Below are positions 52,501 to 60,535 of a stretch of 64,000 bases of DNA, piece after piece (the stretch's first letter is position 1; each line of letters starts with the position of its first letter). Below the pieces are notes generated by a model. That model did no database searches and was not told the origin of the DNA. It saw nothing but the letters and a program-made list of their open reading frames with translations. Position numbers and translations under genes: made by a program. Where the stretch lies: positions 5,776 to 69,775 of the forward strand of contig JAXDJV010000031.1 in assembly GCA_034667465.1 (NCBI GenBank), written 5' to 3'. Origin of the DNA: JAOBAU01 sp034667465. Lineage in GTDB: Bacteria > Acidobacteriota > Thermoanaerobaculia > Gp7-AA8.

Positions 52501-54101
52501 CCTGCCGCCGCGGGCGGATGGTGACGGTCGACGAAGCGGTCGACATTCCGCCGGCGAGACTGCAGCTGTTTCAATCATCGACGGGAGAACATCAGGGCGA
52601 AGCGCGCTTCGTCGTCACGGCGGAAGTGCCGCTGCTGTTTCCGACGATGTTCACGCCGGAGACGATACGCCGCGGCTTTTACATGACGCCGTCGACGGCG
52701 AACAGCGGCAGTCTCATCAACAACTGGACCGCCACGCTCGGCGCCGTCATTCTGCTCGTCGCGTTTCTGATGCTGCTCTTCTGGATCGTCGACTTCATCG
52801 CCACGCGCATCTTCCTGCTCGACATCGCGGAGCCGCTGTGGCTCGGCAATCCGCCGCTCAGTCCGACGCTCGGCGATCACATCTTCCTCGTGCGTCGCAC
52901 GAAGTCGGCTGACGAGCTGGCGAAGGGGACGCTCGTCGCCTTCGCCGACGTGTCGTTCAAAGAGATGGCCGCGAACGACGGTTGGCTGGCGAAAATCGTC
53001 GAGCTCGATCGGCTGCCGGAAGGACGCAACGTCCGCATCGTCGATTTCGAATACGAGATCGCCGACAAGGCGATGAACGAGAAGCGGCTGCGCTTCCTCG
53101 AAGATCTGCTCAGGCTGCCCGATCGATTGATCGTCATTCTTTCGACGGTCACGCCGCTGCTCGTCGTTACGATTGCGGACGCATTGCCGGGCGCGTACGC
53201 GAAGAAGGAGCCGGCCGAATTGCCGGAGGACGTGCCGGCCGATGCACTACCCGCGGCCGTGAAACCGCCGGCGCAGGCTGCGCGCTGGCGCGTGGTGCTC
53301 GAATCATTCGTCTGGGTCACCGAGGAGCATCTGGCGTTGCGCGCGAAACTCGCGGCGCGCGAGCGGGAAAGCGATCCTCCTCCGCCGCCGGTGAAGAGCG
53401 AACATCCGTGGAAGGATTTTTTCCTCGGGTTGAAACGCCTTCCGCAAACCGCGGTGGAGCGATACGTCATCTGGCGGCGCGACACGATCGGACTGTTCCG
53501 CGTCAAAACCGACAAAGACGATCGCAACTGGCTGCGCGAAGAGACGCAATACGACCCGTTCCTGCGCGAGCTGAAGCGCGAAATGATTCAGGCGACGCCG
53601 GCGCGGCTCAATCTCTCATCCGGTCAGCGCCGCCGTCAGCTGCTCGATGAGATCCTCGAGCGCGGCCACGCCTACTACTCCGGTCTCTGGCAGAGCTGCT
53701 CCTCGAAAGAGAAGATGCTGCTCTACGAGCTGGCGCTGCATGGACTGATCAACGGCAAGGATCGGCGGACCGTGCGGCGACTAATCGCGCGCGGTCTCGT
53801 CCGCCGCGACGGCAATCTGAAACTGTTCAGCGAGACGTTCCGCCTCCACGTGCTGCGCGAAGGCCGCGAGGAACATGTCGATGCGATGCAGAAGGCGCTG
53901 CCGAGCCGCTGGAACGAAGTGCGTCTGCCGCTGCTGATCGTTTTCCTCAGCGTCGCCGTGCTCGTCTTCGGTACGCAGAAGGATTTGAAGGATGTGACGA
54001 CCGCGGTCGTGACCGGTCTCACCACCGGCATCCCGCTCATCATCAAGCTCCTCGGCGTCTTCACCGAGCGCCGGCTGCAATCGGCGCAGGGACCGCAGTG
54101 A
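49542..54101 (+). CDS. 1519-residue Cache-domain membrane sensor with a C-terminal degenerate ATPase/winged-helix region
   Basis: One long gene with an N-terminal membrane segment (about 17-37), a first extracytoplasmic domain, segments at about 345-410, a double-Cache-like domain (about 420-665) with IAWMDASGNQIYKASKSGKAPR and FAIIDDDGEVIFHS, then a block of about six segments (665-885), a second extracytoplasmic domain with paired Cys (CLPRQFGYV, CTTLDRVADCGSCEQG), a segment near 1065-1095, and a cytosolic part (about 1100-1470). The latter has KIVELDRLPEGRNVRIVDFEYEIADKAMNEKR, which looks like a P-loop ATPase region without a Walker A, and then a winged helix (LWQSCSSKEKMLLYELALHGLINGKDRRTVRRLI). 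Two last segments end the protein. No kinase or cyclase domain is present, so the output is unknown. The family is not known to me by name. Confidence 0.82.
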   Translation: MADDALVSGGERPSRMRLPLALALVAVVALLVAYWAYVRTRTAYFVSRDLRVLSTFAGQIDSTFDVLSGFVRNFAWHMPRETAIVIHGSQSNITDLKPSDLLPGFEGGRTPCDAPSFVARGAIDSYGDAKPANVLRYIEERVPTAEAIERTFVTSAGVSWMRIAYAGVRADPTGHRDLTPNPAAFEPPKVADGQRQLRRACGEIALSNAISPLIGQSFLRAFDAVMIVDAKTGDVIYAARPSRGKEITPADVGVTNVAVMRERTGWREYTALSATTLAQQTREIDVDLAGDSYKLFTRPYIFAAGGGEEKDDKKDDKVKQATAEPMTRWIVCGLVAQDRFGSQLRTISASRVAIIVSILVLAVCWWPFLRIWLSDEHQALTITDAISTIFSAVILTAILTLIFVDSVGYRQLSQVADHQLRDFAASLQQDISTDLLRAARAMHATKRWSEKHVWTDWQLANFGTEAKGELLEESDIAGFPYMQQIAWMDASGNQIYKASKSGKAPRVSVAARSYFIDAMAGRTWHIPGRRAGEEGYDVTFESVRSMTTGKPQAIMAMRTGRPLPVLAMAFDLVAVMHAVPPAGVKFAIIDDDGEVIFHSEQERSGVERFFSEIDDARSLRSAILARRDRHVTTPYWGEDQSLYVRPLNGTPWSLVTFRQKSLLRAVNIETLVITVLLLLLGAGLYLIIFLIIVLRMPRYRAPAIWPDRKRAEDYAHLIVAYGLAAAALGSCIYALSPDSLLFVLYIAPAQTLLSTYLLLHNRRRSWMYAFVAVGWMVITGLYIWLICDASIGEHLAVSCTPRLTKALLLLFLVLESVTALGYFIGRESTMLRELVKRVRYPFSYRVSGVLLLIISAALPTIGHFKIACWLELETLVKYAERDLIAKLEQRLEGVAVEAFVTMKDLENGRDTILSRLQRDCLPRQFGYVFAGTGCTTLDRVADCGSCEQGSPPVVPDPLAMLFPQYSDESVGMRELYGGEASDHGWRACRRGRMVTVDEAVDIPPARLQLFQSSTGEHQGEARFVVTAEVPLLFPTMFTPETIRRGFYMTPSTANSGSLINNWTATLGAVILLVAFLMLLFWIVDFIATRIFLLDIAEPLWLGNPPLSPTLGDHIFLVRRTKSADELAKGTLVAFADVSFKEMAANDGWLAKIVELDRLPEGRNVRIVDFEYEIADKAMNEKRLRFLEDLLRLPDRLIVILSTVTPLLVVTIADALPGAYAKKEPAELPEDVPADALPAAVKPPAQAARWRVVLESFVWVTEEHLALRAKLAARERESDPPPPPVKSEHPWKDFFLGLKRLPQTAVERYVIWRRDTIGLFRVKTDKDDRNWLREETQYDPFLRELKREMIQATPARLNLSSGQRRRQLLDEILERGHAYYSGLWQSCSSKEKMLLYELALHGLINGKDRRTVRRLIARGLVRRDGNLKLFSETFRLHVLREGREEHVDAMQKALPSRWNEVRLPLLIVFLSVAVLVFGTQKDLKDVTTAVVTGLTTGIPLIIKLLGVFTERRLQSAQGPQ

Positions 54102-54105
54102 CGCG

Positions 54106-54930
54106 TCAGCGAACGACGTCCGTCATCGCCAGCGACAGGTTCGTCAGCCGCAGCAGCCGCGCATCCATTCGGGGAATCGCGGTCCAGAACGTCAGCGCGA
54201 AGATGAGGCGCGCGCCGGTTTCCGGCGGCTGTACGGCGTCGAGCCACCGCGTGATGCCGCTCGCGATCTGATCGACGATCTGTTCGTCGAAGCCGATGGC
54301 GAAATCGGACCGCGGCAACAGCAGCACCGGCGCTTCGACCGGAACGCCGCCGATGACGTACGCGTATCGGCATTCGAGCGAGATCGGCTGAATCGCGAAC
54401 GGAGAATTCGCGAGCAGCGCCTGCAGCATCGCGGTGAGATGCGACGGCAGCGAGCTCGCGCTCCCGCCGATGTCGAGCTGCGTCGCGTTCTCGATGAAGG
54501 GGATCATCGGATTCGGGAACGTGACTTCCTGCATCGTCGCGCGTGCGCTCTGCACGTCGAGCGCATCGAGTCGTTCGATGACGACCGTTCGCTGAAATCG
54601 ATCTACCGCATCTTCGAACGTCAGCAGCGTGCCGTCGTCGTTGCGGTAGTGATATCCGTTGATGGTCGCGACGAGTGTCGTGTCGGGATAGAGCACGAGC
54701 GGCAGCGAACCGGCAGATGCCGTAACGCGCACCTGAGCGATGCCGCCGGCGTCTTCGAGCGCGAGCGAGTACGAGATCGTCCGCTCTTCGTTGTACGTCA
54801 CGTCGAACGTCGTGTCGCCTCGAAACGCGAACGTGAATCCGTAATCCCAGAGCACCGCGTCCGCGAGCGAATCACTCGCCGGAACCGATGCGTTGCCTTG
54901 TTGAGAGATGAGGGCTGGCTGTTCGCTCAC
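54106..54930 (-). CDS. hypothetical protein, 274 aa
   Basis: Start placed at the GTG at 54930, ten bases after the stop of the hybrid kinase; longer frames would run into that gene. No signal peptide. Beta-rich sequence with DYGFTFAFRGDTTFDVTYNEERTISYSLALEDAGG and TLVATINGYHYRNDDGTLLTFEDAVDRFQ, no cysteine-rich motif, no recognised family. Last gene of the MetE-kinase operon, so a regulated cytosolic protein is likely. Confidence 0.65.
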   Translation of the reverse strand: MSEQPALISQQGNASVPASDSLADAVLWDYGFTFAFRGDTTFDVTYNEERTISYSLALEDAGGIAQVRVTASAGSLPLVLYPDTTLVATINGYHYRNDDGTLLTFEDAVDRFQRTVVIERLDALDVQSARATMQEVTFPNPMIPFIENATQLDIGGSASSLPSHLTAMLQALLANSPFAIQPISLECRYAYVIGGVPVEAPVLLLPRSDFAIGFDEQIVDQIASGITRWLDAVQPPETGARLIFALTFWTAIPRMDARLLRLTNLSLAMTDVVR

Positions 54931-54940
54931 GCGCGACAGT

Positions 54941-56632
54941 CTAAGCGCCGCGGCCCGCGGTTTCGGCGAGTCGCCGCACCGCCGACGCCAGTTCTTCCGG
55001 GTCAAGCGGCTTTTTCAGGTAGTCGTCGAAGCCGGACATCAACGCGTTCTGCCGATCTTCCGGCCGGCCGAATGCGGTGAGTGCGATGACCGGCGTCGCG
55101 TTCAACGGCGGCGGTAGTGCGCGCACGGCGCGCACGAATGCGAAGCCGTCTTCTTCCGGCATGGCGAGATCGCACACGACGACGTCCGGCGGCGTCGCTT
55201 CGAACTGCCGCAATCCTTCGCGCACAGAGCTCGCGTTCTGCACGTCGGCGTGCGTGCGCCGAAAGATCGCCGTGACCAGCTCGCGCGTGTACTCCTGATC
55301 GTCGATGACCAGCAGCCGCAGACCGCGCAGCGTCGGCAATTCCATGGCGCGCTTCGACGCGATCGGCGTCGTCGATTTCTGCGAGCGCTCCGCGTTTGCC
55401 GGCGCCGATTCGATGAAAGGCAGGTCGATGGTGAACGTCGCGCCGCGTCCCGCCCCTTCGCTGCCGACGCGAATGCGTCCGCCGTGCAGCTCGACGAGCG
55501 AGCGGACGATCGAGAGCCCAAGTCCGATCCCTTCGTGCGAGCGGGTCATCGAGCTGTCTTCCTGACTGAACGGCTCGAAGACGTGCGCGAGATACTCGGG
55601 CTCGATTCCTTTGCCGCTGTCGTGAATGACGAGCCGCAATACGGAACCGACGACGGTGAGGCGAATCGTGATCGCGCCCCCGCGCGGTGTGAACTTCACC
55701 GCGTTCGAAAGGACGTTCCAGATGATCTGCTGCATCCGTCCTTCGTCGCCGAGCACGCGCGGCAGAGTCGGCGGAATGCTGGCGAGGATCTCGATTCCTT
55801 TTGCGCTCGCGGCCGGATGAACGGTGGTCATTGCGGCGCGCAGCACCGGACCGACGTCGATCGGCACCGGATTGAAGGTCATCTTGCCGGCGACGATGCG
55901 CGAGACGTCGAGCACGTCATCGATCAGCTGCGCCTGGATCTCCGCGCTCTTCTCGATGGCGTCGATCGCTTCGCGCGCTTCCGTTTCGGGGAGGCCGAGC
56001 TTCAGCATGCGCGCCCAGCCGAGGACCGCGGTCATCGGCGTGCGGAGCTCGTGGGAGAGAGTGGCGAGGAACTGATCCTTGCGGCGGTTCGCATCTTCGA
56101 GCGCTTTCTGCGCGGCCTGCTCGTCGGTGATGTCGCGGAACTCGAGCACGGCGCCGACCGGGCGGCCGTCGCGCTGCAGCGGCGAGAGCGAGCAGGAGAC
56201 CGGGAACGGCGTTCCGTCGCGGCGCATGAACAGATCGCGGTGGTTCTTCAGTGGCAGCAAGCGCACGCGTGCGTTTTTGATCGCGCACGTTTCGACACCG
56301 TGTCCGCCGCGCTCCGCCGGTGCGTGCGCGAGCTCGTGAAATGGCCCCTTCGACAGCTCCTCGCGCGTGAAACCGGTCTGCTTGATGGCTGCCGGATTCA
56401 TGTACGTCACGACGCCGCGGTCATCGAGCATCACCAGACACGACGCGGCGTTTTCGGCGATCGTGCGGATCAGCGCGTTGGCGCGCTCGAGCTCGTCGGT
56501 TCGCGCTTCCAGCGCTTCCTTCGCCGCGATCAGCTCCTGTTCCGCACGCTGCCGCGCCAGGAGAATGCTCTGCGCGTTCTGAATCGCGACGGAGCGGAGC
56601 AACTCTTCTTCCGCGTCGTGCGACAACGTCAA
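54941..56632 (-). CDS. hybrid sensor histidine kinase: PAS-HisKA-HATPase-REC
   Basis: 563 residues. N-terminal coiled coil (about 10-55), one PAS/PAC (about 55-175), HisKA with TLSHELRTPM (phospho-His around 195), HATPase with NVLSNAVKFTP, DSGKGIEPEYL and GIGLGLSIV, and a C-terminal receiver with LVIDDQEYTREL, VVVCDLAMPEEDG and YLKKPL. No membrane segment. It resembles the three-PAS kinase at 24-26 kb in its catalytic and receiver parts, so the two are probably paralogues. Its start overlaps the MetE-like stop (ATGA). Confidence 0.93.
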   Translation of the reverse strand: MTLSHDAEEELLRSVAIQNAQSILLARQRAEQELIAAKEALEARTDELERANALIRTIAENAASCLVMLDDRGVVTYMNPAAIKQTGFTREELSKGPFHELAHAPAERGGHGVETCAIKNARVRLLPLKNHRDLFMRRDGTPFPVSCSLSPLQRDGRPVGAVLEFRDITDEQAAQKALEDANRRKDQFLATLSHELRTPMTAVLGWARMLKLGLPETEAREAIDAIEKSAEIQAQLIDDVLDVSRIVAGKMTFNPVPIDVGPVLRAAMTTVHPAASAKGIEILASIPPTLPRVLGDEGRMQQIIWNVLSNAVKFTPRGGAITIRLTVVGSVLRLVIHDSGKGIEPEYLAHVFEPFSQEDSSMTRSHEGIGLGLSIVRSLVELHGGRIRVGSEGAGRGATFTIDLPFIESAPANAERSQKSTTPIASKRAMELPTLRGLRLLVIDDQEYTRELVTAIFRRTHADVQNASSVREGLRQFEATPPDVVVCDLAMPEEDGFAFVRAVRALPPPLNATPVIALTAFGRPEDRQNALMSGFDDYLKKPLDPEELASAVRRLAETAGRGA

Positions 56633-57696
56633 TGTCCCCCGAGCTCCGCCGCTGCGAGTGCCGTTCCAAGCACACGCGCGCGGACCTTTGCGAAGGCGGT
56701 GTCGCGAGTGGTCGACTTGTCATCGCTGAACGGCGCGAAGCCGCAGTCGTCGGTGGTGCCGAGCTGCTCGATCGGGATGTACTCTGCCGCTTCGAGCACG
56801 CGGTCGCGAACTTCCTCCGGCGTTTCGATGTGCGGATCGATCGGCGCGACGACGCCGACGAAGACGCGCTGATCGGGCTTCATGTACCTGCGGATGATCT
56901 TCAGTACGTGCGTGCGATCTTTTTCGCCGGCCAGCGCGATGCAGAAGTTCCCCGCTTTCAACTGAAAAAGACTCGGCAACAACTCCGAGTAATCAACCTC
57001 GGCGCTGTGCGTCGAATCGAGATCGCCACCCGGACAGGTATGAATCCCGATCTTCGATCGTTCTTCCGCGGAGAATCGCGACAAAGCGAGGTTGTTGAGA
57101 TCGATGAAGCTGTTCAGCAGATCGCCCGAGGGGTCGATCTTCACCGCCAGCCGTCCCTCGGTGAAATCGATTTGAACTTTGTGCGCCCCTTTCGCGAGAC
57201 AGCTGCGGATCTCCGATTCATGCTCGTTGAGCAGATCGTCGATGAACTCATCGCGCGAATAGCCGTCGATTCCTTCCGCCGGATACATGAGGCTCAGCGC
57301 CGACGGCGAAATGACGGCCTGTTTGATCGGAAGGTGTGCGTAACGCTGTGCGACGTCGAGGTACGAATCGGCACGGCGCCGATAGCGAAACGGGCCGGAG
57401 GTCAGGCGCGGCATGCGGCGCGTATGTCCCGCGGAGAAGGGGATTTTGAATCCGTCCGGCGCCGTGTTGTCCAGGCCGTGAACGCAGTACGTCCAGAAGT
57501 TGTGGTATTTGCGCTGCTCGCCGTCGGTAATCACCGGCGAACCGGTTTCCTCGAAGCGCGCGATCGTGTCGCGGATCGCCGCGTCGTAGAGCGGATCGAG
57601 CGCAGGATCATCAGCGTTTCCTCTGGCGGCGATCGCGTCAATCAGCTCCAGCGGCCGCGGGATACTGCCGATCGGTTCCGTCGGAATTGTCACCAT
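56629..57696 (-). CDS. MetE C-terminal-like (cobalamin-independent methionine synthase family) protein
   Basis: 355 residues, matching only the C-terminal catalytic half of MetE (full-length MetE is about 750). Zinc ligand candidates are IHTCPGG (His and Cys), a later Glu, and DDCGFAPF (Cys). Start TIPTEPIGSIPRP matches the family N-terminal site. Short MetE-like proteins can use simpler methyl donors than folate; the substrate here is unknown. It is upstream of and coupled to a hybrid kinase gene, an unusual neighbour for a methyltransferase. Confidence 0.85.
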   Translation of the reverse strand: MVTIPTEPIGSIPRPLELIDAIAARGNADDPALDPLYDAAIRDTIARFEETGSPVITDGEQRKYHNFWTYCVHGLDNTAPDGFKIPFSAGHTRRMPRLTSGPFRYRRRADSYLDVAQRYAHLPIKQAVISPSALSLMYPAEGIDGYSRDEFIDDLLNEHESEIRSCLAKGAHKVQIDFTEGRLAVKIDPSGDLLNSFIDLNNLALSRFSAEERSKIGIHTCPGGDLDSTHSAEVDYSELLPSLFQLKAGNFCIALAGEKDRTHVLKIIRRYMKPDQRVFVGVVAPIDPHIETPEEVRDRVLEAAEYIPIEQLGTTDDCGFAPFSDDKSTTRDTAFAKVRARVLGTALAAAELGGH

Positions 57697-58060
57697 GGCT
57701 TACGGCTCTGCAAAATGAGAACCGTCGCGACCGCTTACTGCTGTGTGCGGAGACGCCGGTCGCCAAACGCGAGCTCTCGCTCGATGAGATCGCGAAAATG
57801 CCGCGAGCGGGGTGAAGGCGCGGCGTTGTCGGGAGACGAAGGTCCGCTGCGGATCGCCGTCGAAGGGGAGAAGCGGCCGGCGCGGTGCGTTCGTCAGGTC
57901 GTTCGCATCAGCGTTGTCGCCGCGCCGTAGCTTCCGGAAGTCCTTCTCCCTCCGGGAGAAGGTGCCGCGAAGCGGCGGATGAGGGGGTCGGCAGTTCCGC
58001 AACGCCTCGCCCCTCACCCGGCCTGACGGCCAGCCTCTCCCGGTGGGAGAGGGATATCCC
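57697..58060. other. 364-bp intergenic stretch with repeat structure, no gene
   Basis: No supported gene on either strand. The first part (57697-57940) reads as mixed GC-rich sequence with no clear signal; the second part is the repeat at 57942-58052, described separately. Confidence 0.7.
57942..58052. repeat. double-hairpin intergenic repeat
   Basis: One hairpin is CCTTCTCCC-TCC-GGGAGAAGG (57942-57962), another is CCTCTCCC-GGT-GGGAGAGG (58034-58052). Between them GATGAGGGGG and CGCCCCTCACCC are also roughly complementary. This is a widespread palindromic type in GC-rich genomes; it ends 9 nt after the hydrolase stop codon. Confidence 0.8.
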
Positions 58061-59385
58061 TCATCGCGTCTTCTTCGCCGGGATGTTCGCGCCGTTTTGA
58101 TGGAGCGTGAGCGCGTCCTTCTCGAACGTGATCTGCGCGTTGACGACTTTGAGAAAGAACTCGGTGTCCGAATATGCGAAGAGCTCGAAGCGCGGCTGGC
58201 CGGTGGCCTGCGCATAGAGGTGCTCGCCGTCGCGCGTGATCGAGAGGACGAAGCCGGGGGCGAGCTGATAGTTGCCGACGTACGCGTCGAACAGTTTCGG
58301 ATTCGCGGCGACCTCTTTTCGCGCGGCGGCCGGAGGCGCGAAGAGTTGCTGGCCGATGTCATCGATGCCGGCGATCGAGTTCGTCAGGACGACGACACCG
58401 GCGCGGCGTTTCGCGTCGTATGCGATGAAGGAGTGATAGCCGCCGGTTCCGCCGTTGTGCCAGACGAGGTCGTGACCGTCGTCGCGTTTGGCGACGTGCC
58501 AGCCGAGTGCGATGTCGAGTCCCGGTGATCCGGTTTGACGGCGGACGGCGAGCTGTGACGCCATCGCGGCGGCGAGCGGCGTCTTCGTGTAGCCGAGGTA
58601 TGCGCTGAGGAATGTGAGGAGATCGTCGGCATCGGAGCGAAGCGCGCCGGCGCCGGCGAACGTGGGGAGATCCCAGTTCGCAACGACTTCGCGCTTTTCA
58701 TCGTGTCCGGCGGCAAGCCGTTTCTTCTGCGCGTCCGACAACGTGATCGACGTGCTCTTCATCCCGAGCGGGTCGATGATTCGCGTTCGGACGAGTGCCT
58801 CGTAATCCGTGCCTGCGCGGCGCGCGAGAAGCTGGCCGAGCAGCGCCGCGCCGAGGTTCGAGTAGTCGTATTGCGTGCCGGGCTCGCGCGTCAGTTCGTA
58901 CGTCGAGAGGAACTGATACAGCTGCGCGGTCGTGTAGTCGGCGTATGGATTGCGCATGTTCGCCGCGTGAGATTCGACGGCAGTCGCGGCAATCCGGACG
59001 TGTGCGTGGCGAGATCGGTGAGCGTGATTTTGCCGACGCGCGCCGGCACCTTCACGTCGGGCGGCAGGTACTTCGAGATCGGATCGTTGAGCGCCACTTC
59101 ACCGCGCTGCACGGCGTCGGCGAGGAGCAACGACGTGAAGACTTTCGTCACCGAGCCGATCTCGTAGATCGAGCGTGCGTCGATCTCTTTCGCGCCGTAC
59201 GAGACGATGCGGCGGCCGGCCGGCTCGATGATGCCGACGACGATCGCGACTCCGTGAGGATCGGCACCGAGGCGATCGCTGAGAACTTTGCGAATGGCGG
59301 CGTCGGAAGGGAGCGGCTGCGCGGTCGCGCCATTTGCGAGAAGCAGAGTTGCGAGTGCGAGAAGGATGATGACGTTCCGTTTCAT
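58061..59385 (-). pseudogene. serine hydrolase (class C beta-lactamase-related), frameshifted
   Basis: The gene reads as two overlapping frames: 59385-58891 (signal peptide, SVTK active-site motif with the catalytic Ser) and 58957-58061 (YSN motif in DYSNLGAALLG, HNGGTGGYHS, and a C-terminal domain). Conserved order and joining text (SGLPRLPSN, then AANMRNPYADYTTAQL) show that one base is missing near 58961-58969; a lost C in a CC pair would restore the expected LTPANMRNPYADYT. The joined protein would be about 441 residues, the normal length. Either a real recent inactivation or a single-base sequence error. Upstream genes overlap it and code for a membrane protein and an ECF sigma factor. 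Confidence 0.88.
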
Positions 59386-59966
59386 GAGTTCTCCTGTTGG
59401 ATGCGATCGAGCTCTTCGATGCGGCGTTGATACCGCGCGGCCATGCGCAGGTTCAGGACGATCGCGGCGACGCCGAGCGCGAAGAATGCGATGACTTCGA
59501 TTCGTACGATGTGTGCGACCTCGGGATGCTCGGCGACGAAACCGCTGATGAAGAGCAGCGGTCCGGGCAGCAGCGAGATGAGGCGGATCCAGAACGGCGA
59601 GCCGCCGTGGAAGTGGCGGGCGCGCTCGAGCTGGGCGCGGTAGAAATCGATCGATGGCATTTCGCGCGCTGCGTGCGTGTCATCCGCGTGATGTTTGCGA
59701 ACCTGCCAGAGCGTGACGGCGACGCCGGCGATGGTGAGGATCGCGCCGATCTGAGGCAGTGGATGTTCGACGAGCGTGATCCACCAGAGGAAGCCGAGGC
59801 AACCGAAAGGGAAGATGATCGAGAAGATGATTTTGCGGCGGCGAAGCTGACGGCTCATGGCGTCGATGCGGCGGCGGATGTCGTCGGGCGACATCCGGAA
59901 GTTTTCGGTGGTCTGGCTGAGCCAGAGTTCCCGCGGGTGATTCGGGTCGTTTCGTTCGTTAGGCAT
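59382..59966 (-). CDS. membrane protein in an ECF sigma factor operon
   Basis: 194 residues. The first 45 residues are charged and helical (SPDDIRRRIDAMSRQLRRRK), followed by two membrane segments (about 46-63 and 70-86), a charged loop, and two more (about 125-143 and 148-168). No zinc-binding HxxxCxxC anti-sigma motif. Encoded between the sigma factor and the hydrolase with overlaps on both sides (8 nt and 4 nt), so it is a candidate membrane anti-sigma factor of a non-ZAS type; this is inference. Confidence 0.75.
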   Translation of the reverse strand: MPNERNDPNHPRELWLSQTTENFRMSPDDIRRRIDAMSRQLRRRKIIFSIIFPFGCLGFLWWITLVEHPLPQIGAILTIAGVAVTLWQVRKHHADDTHAAREMPSIDFYRAQLERARHFHGGSPFWIRLISLLPGPLLFISGFVAEHPEVAHIVRIEVIAFFALGVAAIVLNLRMAARYQRRIEELDRIQQENS

Positions 59967-60492
59967 TGCGTGCTCCCTGGCGAAAGCGATCTGCCAGCAG
60001 TTTCTTGATGCGGTGGATTCGCGTGGCGACGTTGCCGGCGGAGATTCCGGTGATCTCGCCGATCGACGCGGCGTCGAAGCCTTCGAGGTAGAGGAGGATG
60101 ACCTGCCGTTCGAGCGGCTCCAGGCGATGGATCAGCGCGAGGAGTTGTGCGAGCGCCTGCCGCCGATCGGTTTGCGCTTCCGTGTCGTGCGCGGACGGCA
60201 TCGCATCGATCTCATCGAGCGAAACGAACGTTCGTGTTTTCCCGCGCCGGTCGCGTACGACATGCGTGGCCGCGACGTTATGCGCGACGCGGTAGATCCA
60301 CGTTCGCAGCGAGCACTGCTCCTCGAATCCGCTGAAGCTCCGCCAGAGCGCGAGGTGAATCTCCTGCAGAAGATCGCGTCGCCGCTCTTCGTTGAGCTCG
60401 TATGCGCGGGCGAGGCGCTCCAGCGCCGCGCCATGCGACGACGCCGACTCGTTGTAAAGCGCATCCTGTTTCGACTGCGTTGCTGATTCCAT
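59959..60492 (-). CDS. ECF-family RNA polymerase sigma factor
   Basis: 177 residues. Region 2 (about 30-95, DLLQEIHLALWRSFSGFEEQCSLRTWIYRVAHNVAATHV) and region 4 (about 115-172, LEPLERQVILLYLEGFDAASIGEITGISAGNVATRIHRIKKLL) are both complete. No extra domain. Forms an operon with the membrane protein and the frameshifted hydrolase; the sigma gene is first. Group not assigned. Confidence 0.92.
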   Translation of the reverse strand: MESATQSKQDALYNESASSHGAALERLARAYELNEERRRDLLQEIHLALWRSFSGFEEQCSLRTWIYRVAHNVAATHVVRDRRGKTRTFVSLDEIDAMPSAHDTEAQTDRRQALAQLLALIHRLEPLERQVILLYLEGFDAASIGEITGISAGNVATRIHRIKKLLADRFRQGARNA

Positions 60493-60535
60493 CTCAATCC
60501 AGTTAGTCGAGCGGCTCGCAACTTTCTTACAACGT

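Noticed and set aside
50141..52912. 923-codon frame inside the giant sensor gene, same strand, other phase
   Set aside because: The main frame has membrane segments and conserved domains; the alternative reads as Arg/Asp/His-rich noise.
55250..56872. 540-codon frame antisense to the second hybrid kinase
   Set aside because: The kinase carries every catalytic motif; the antisense frame does not resemble any protein.
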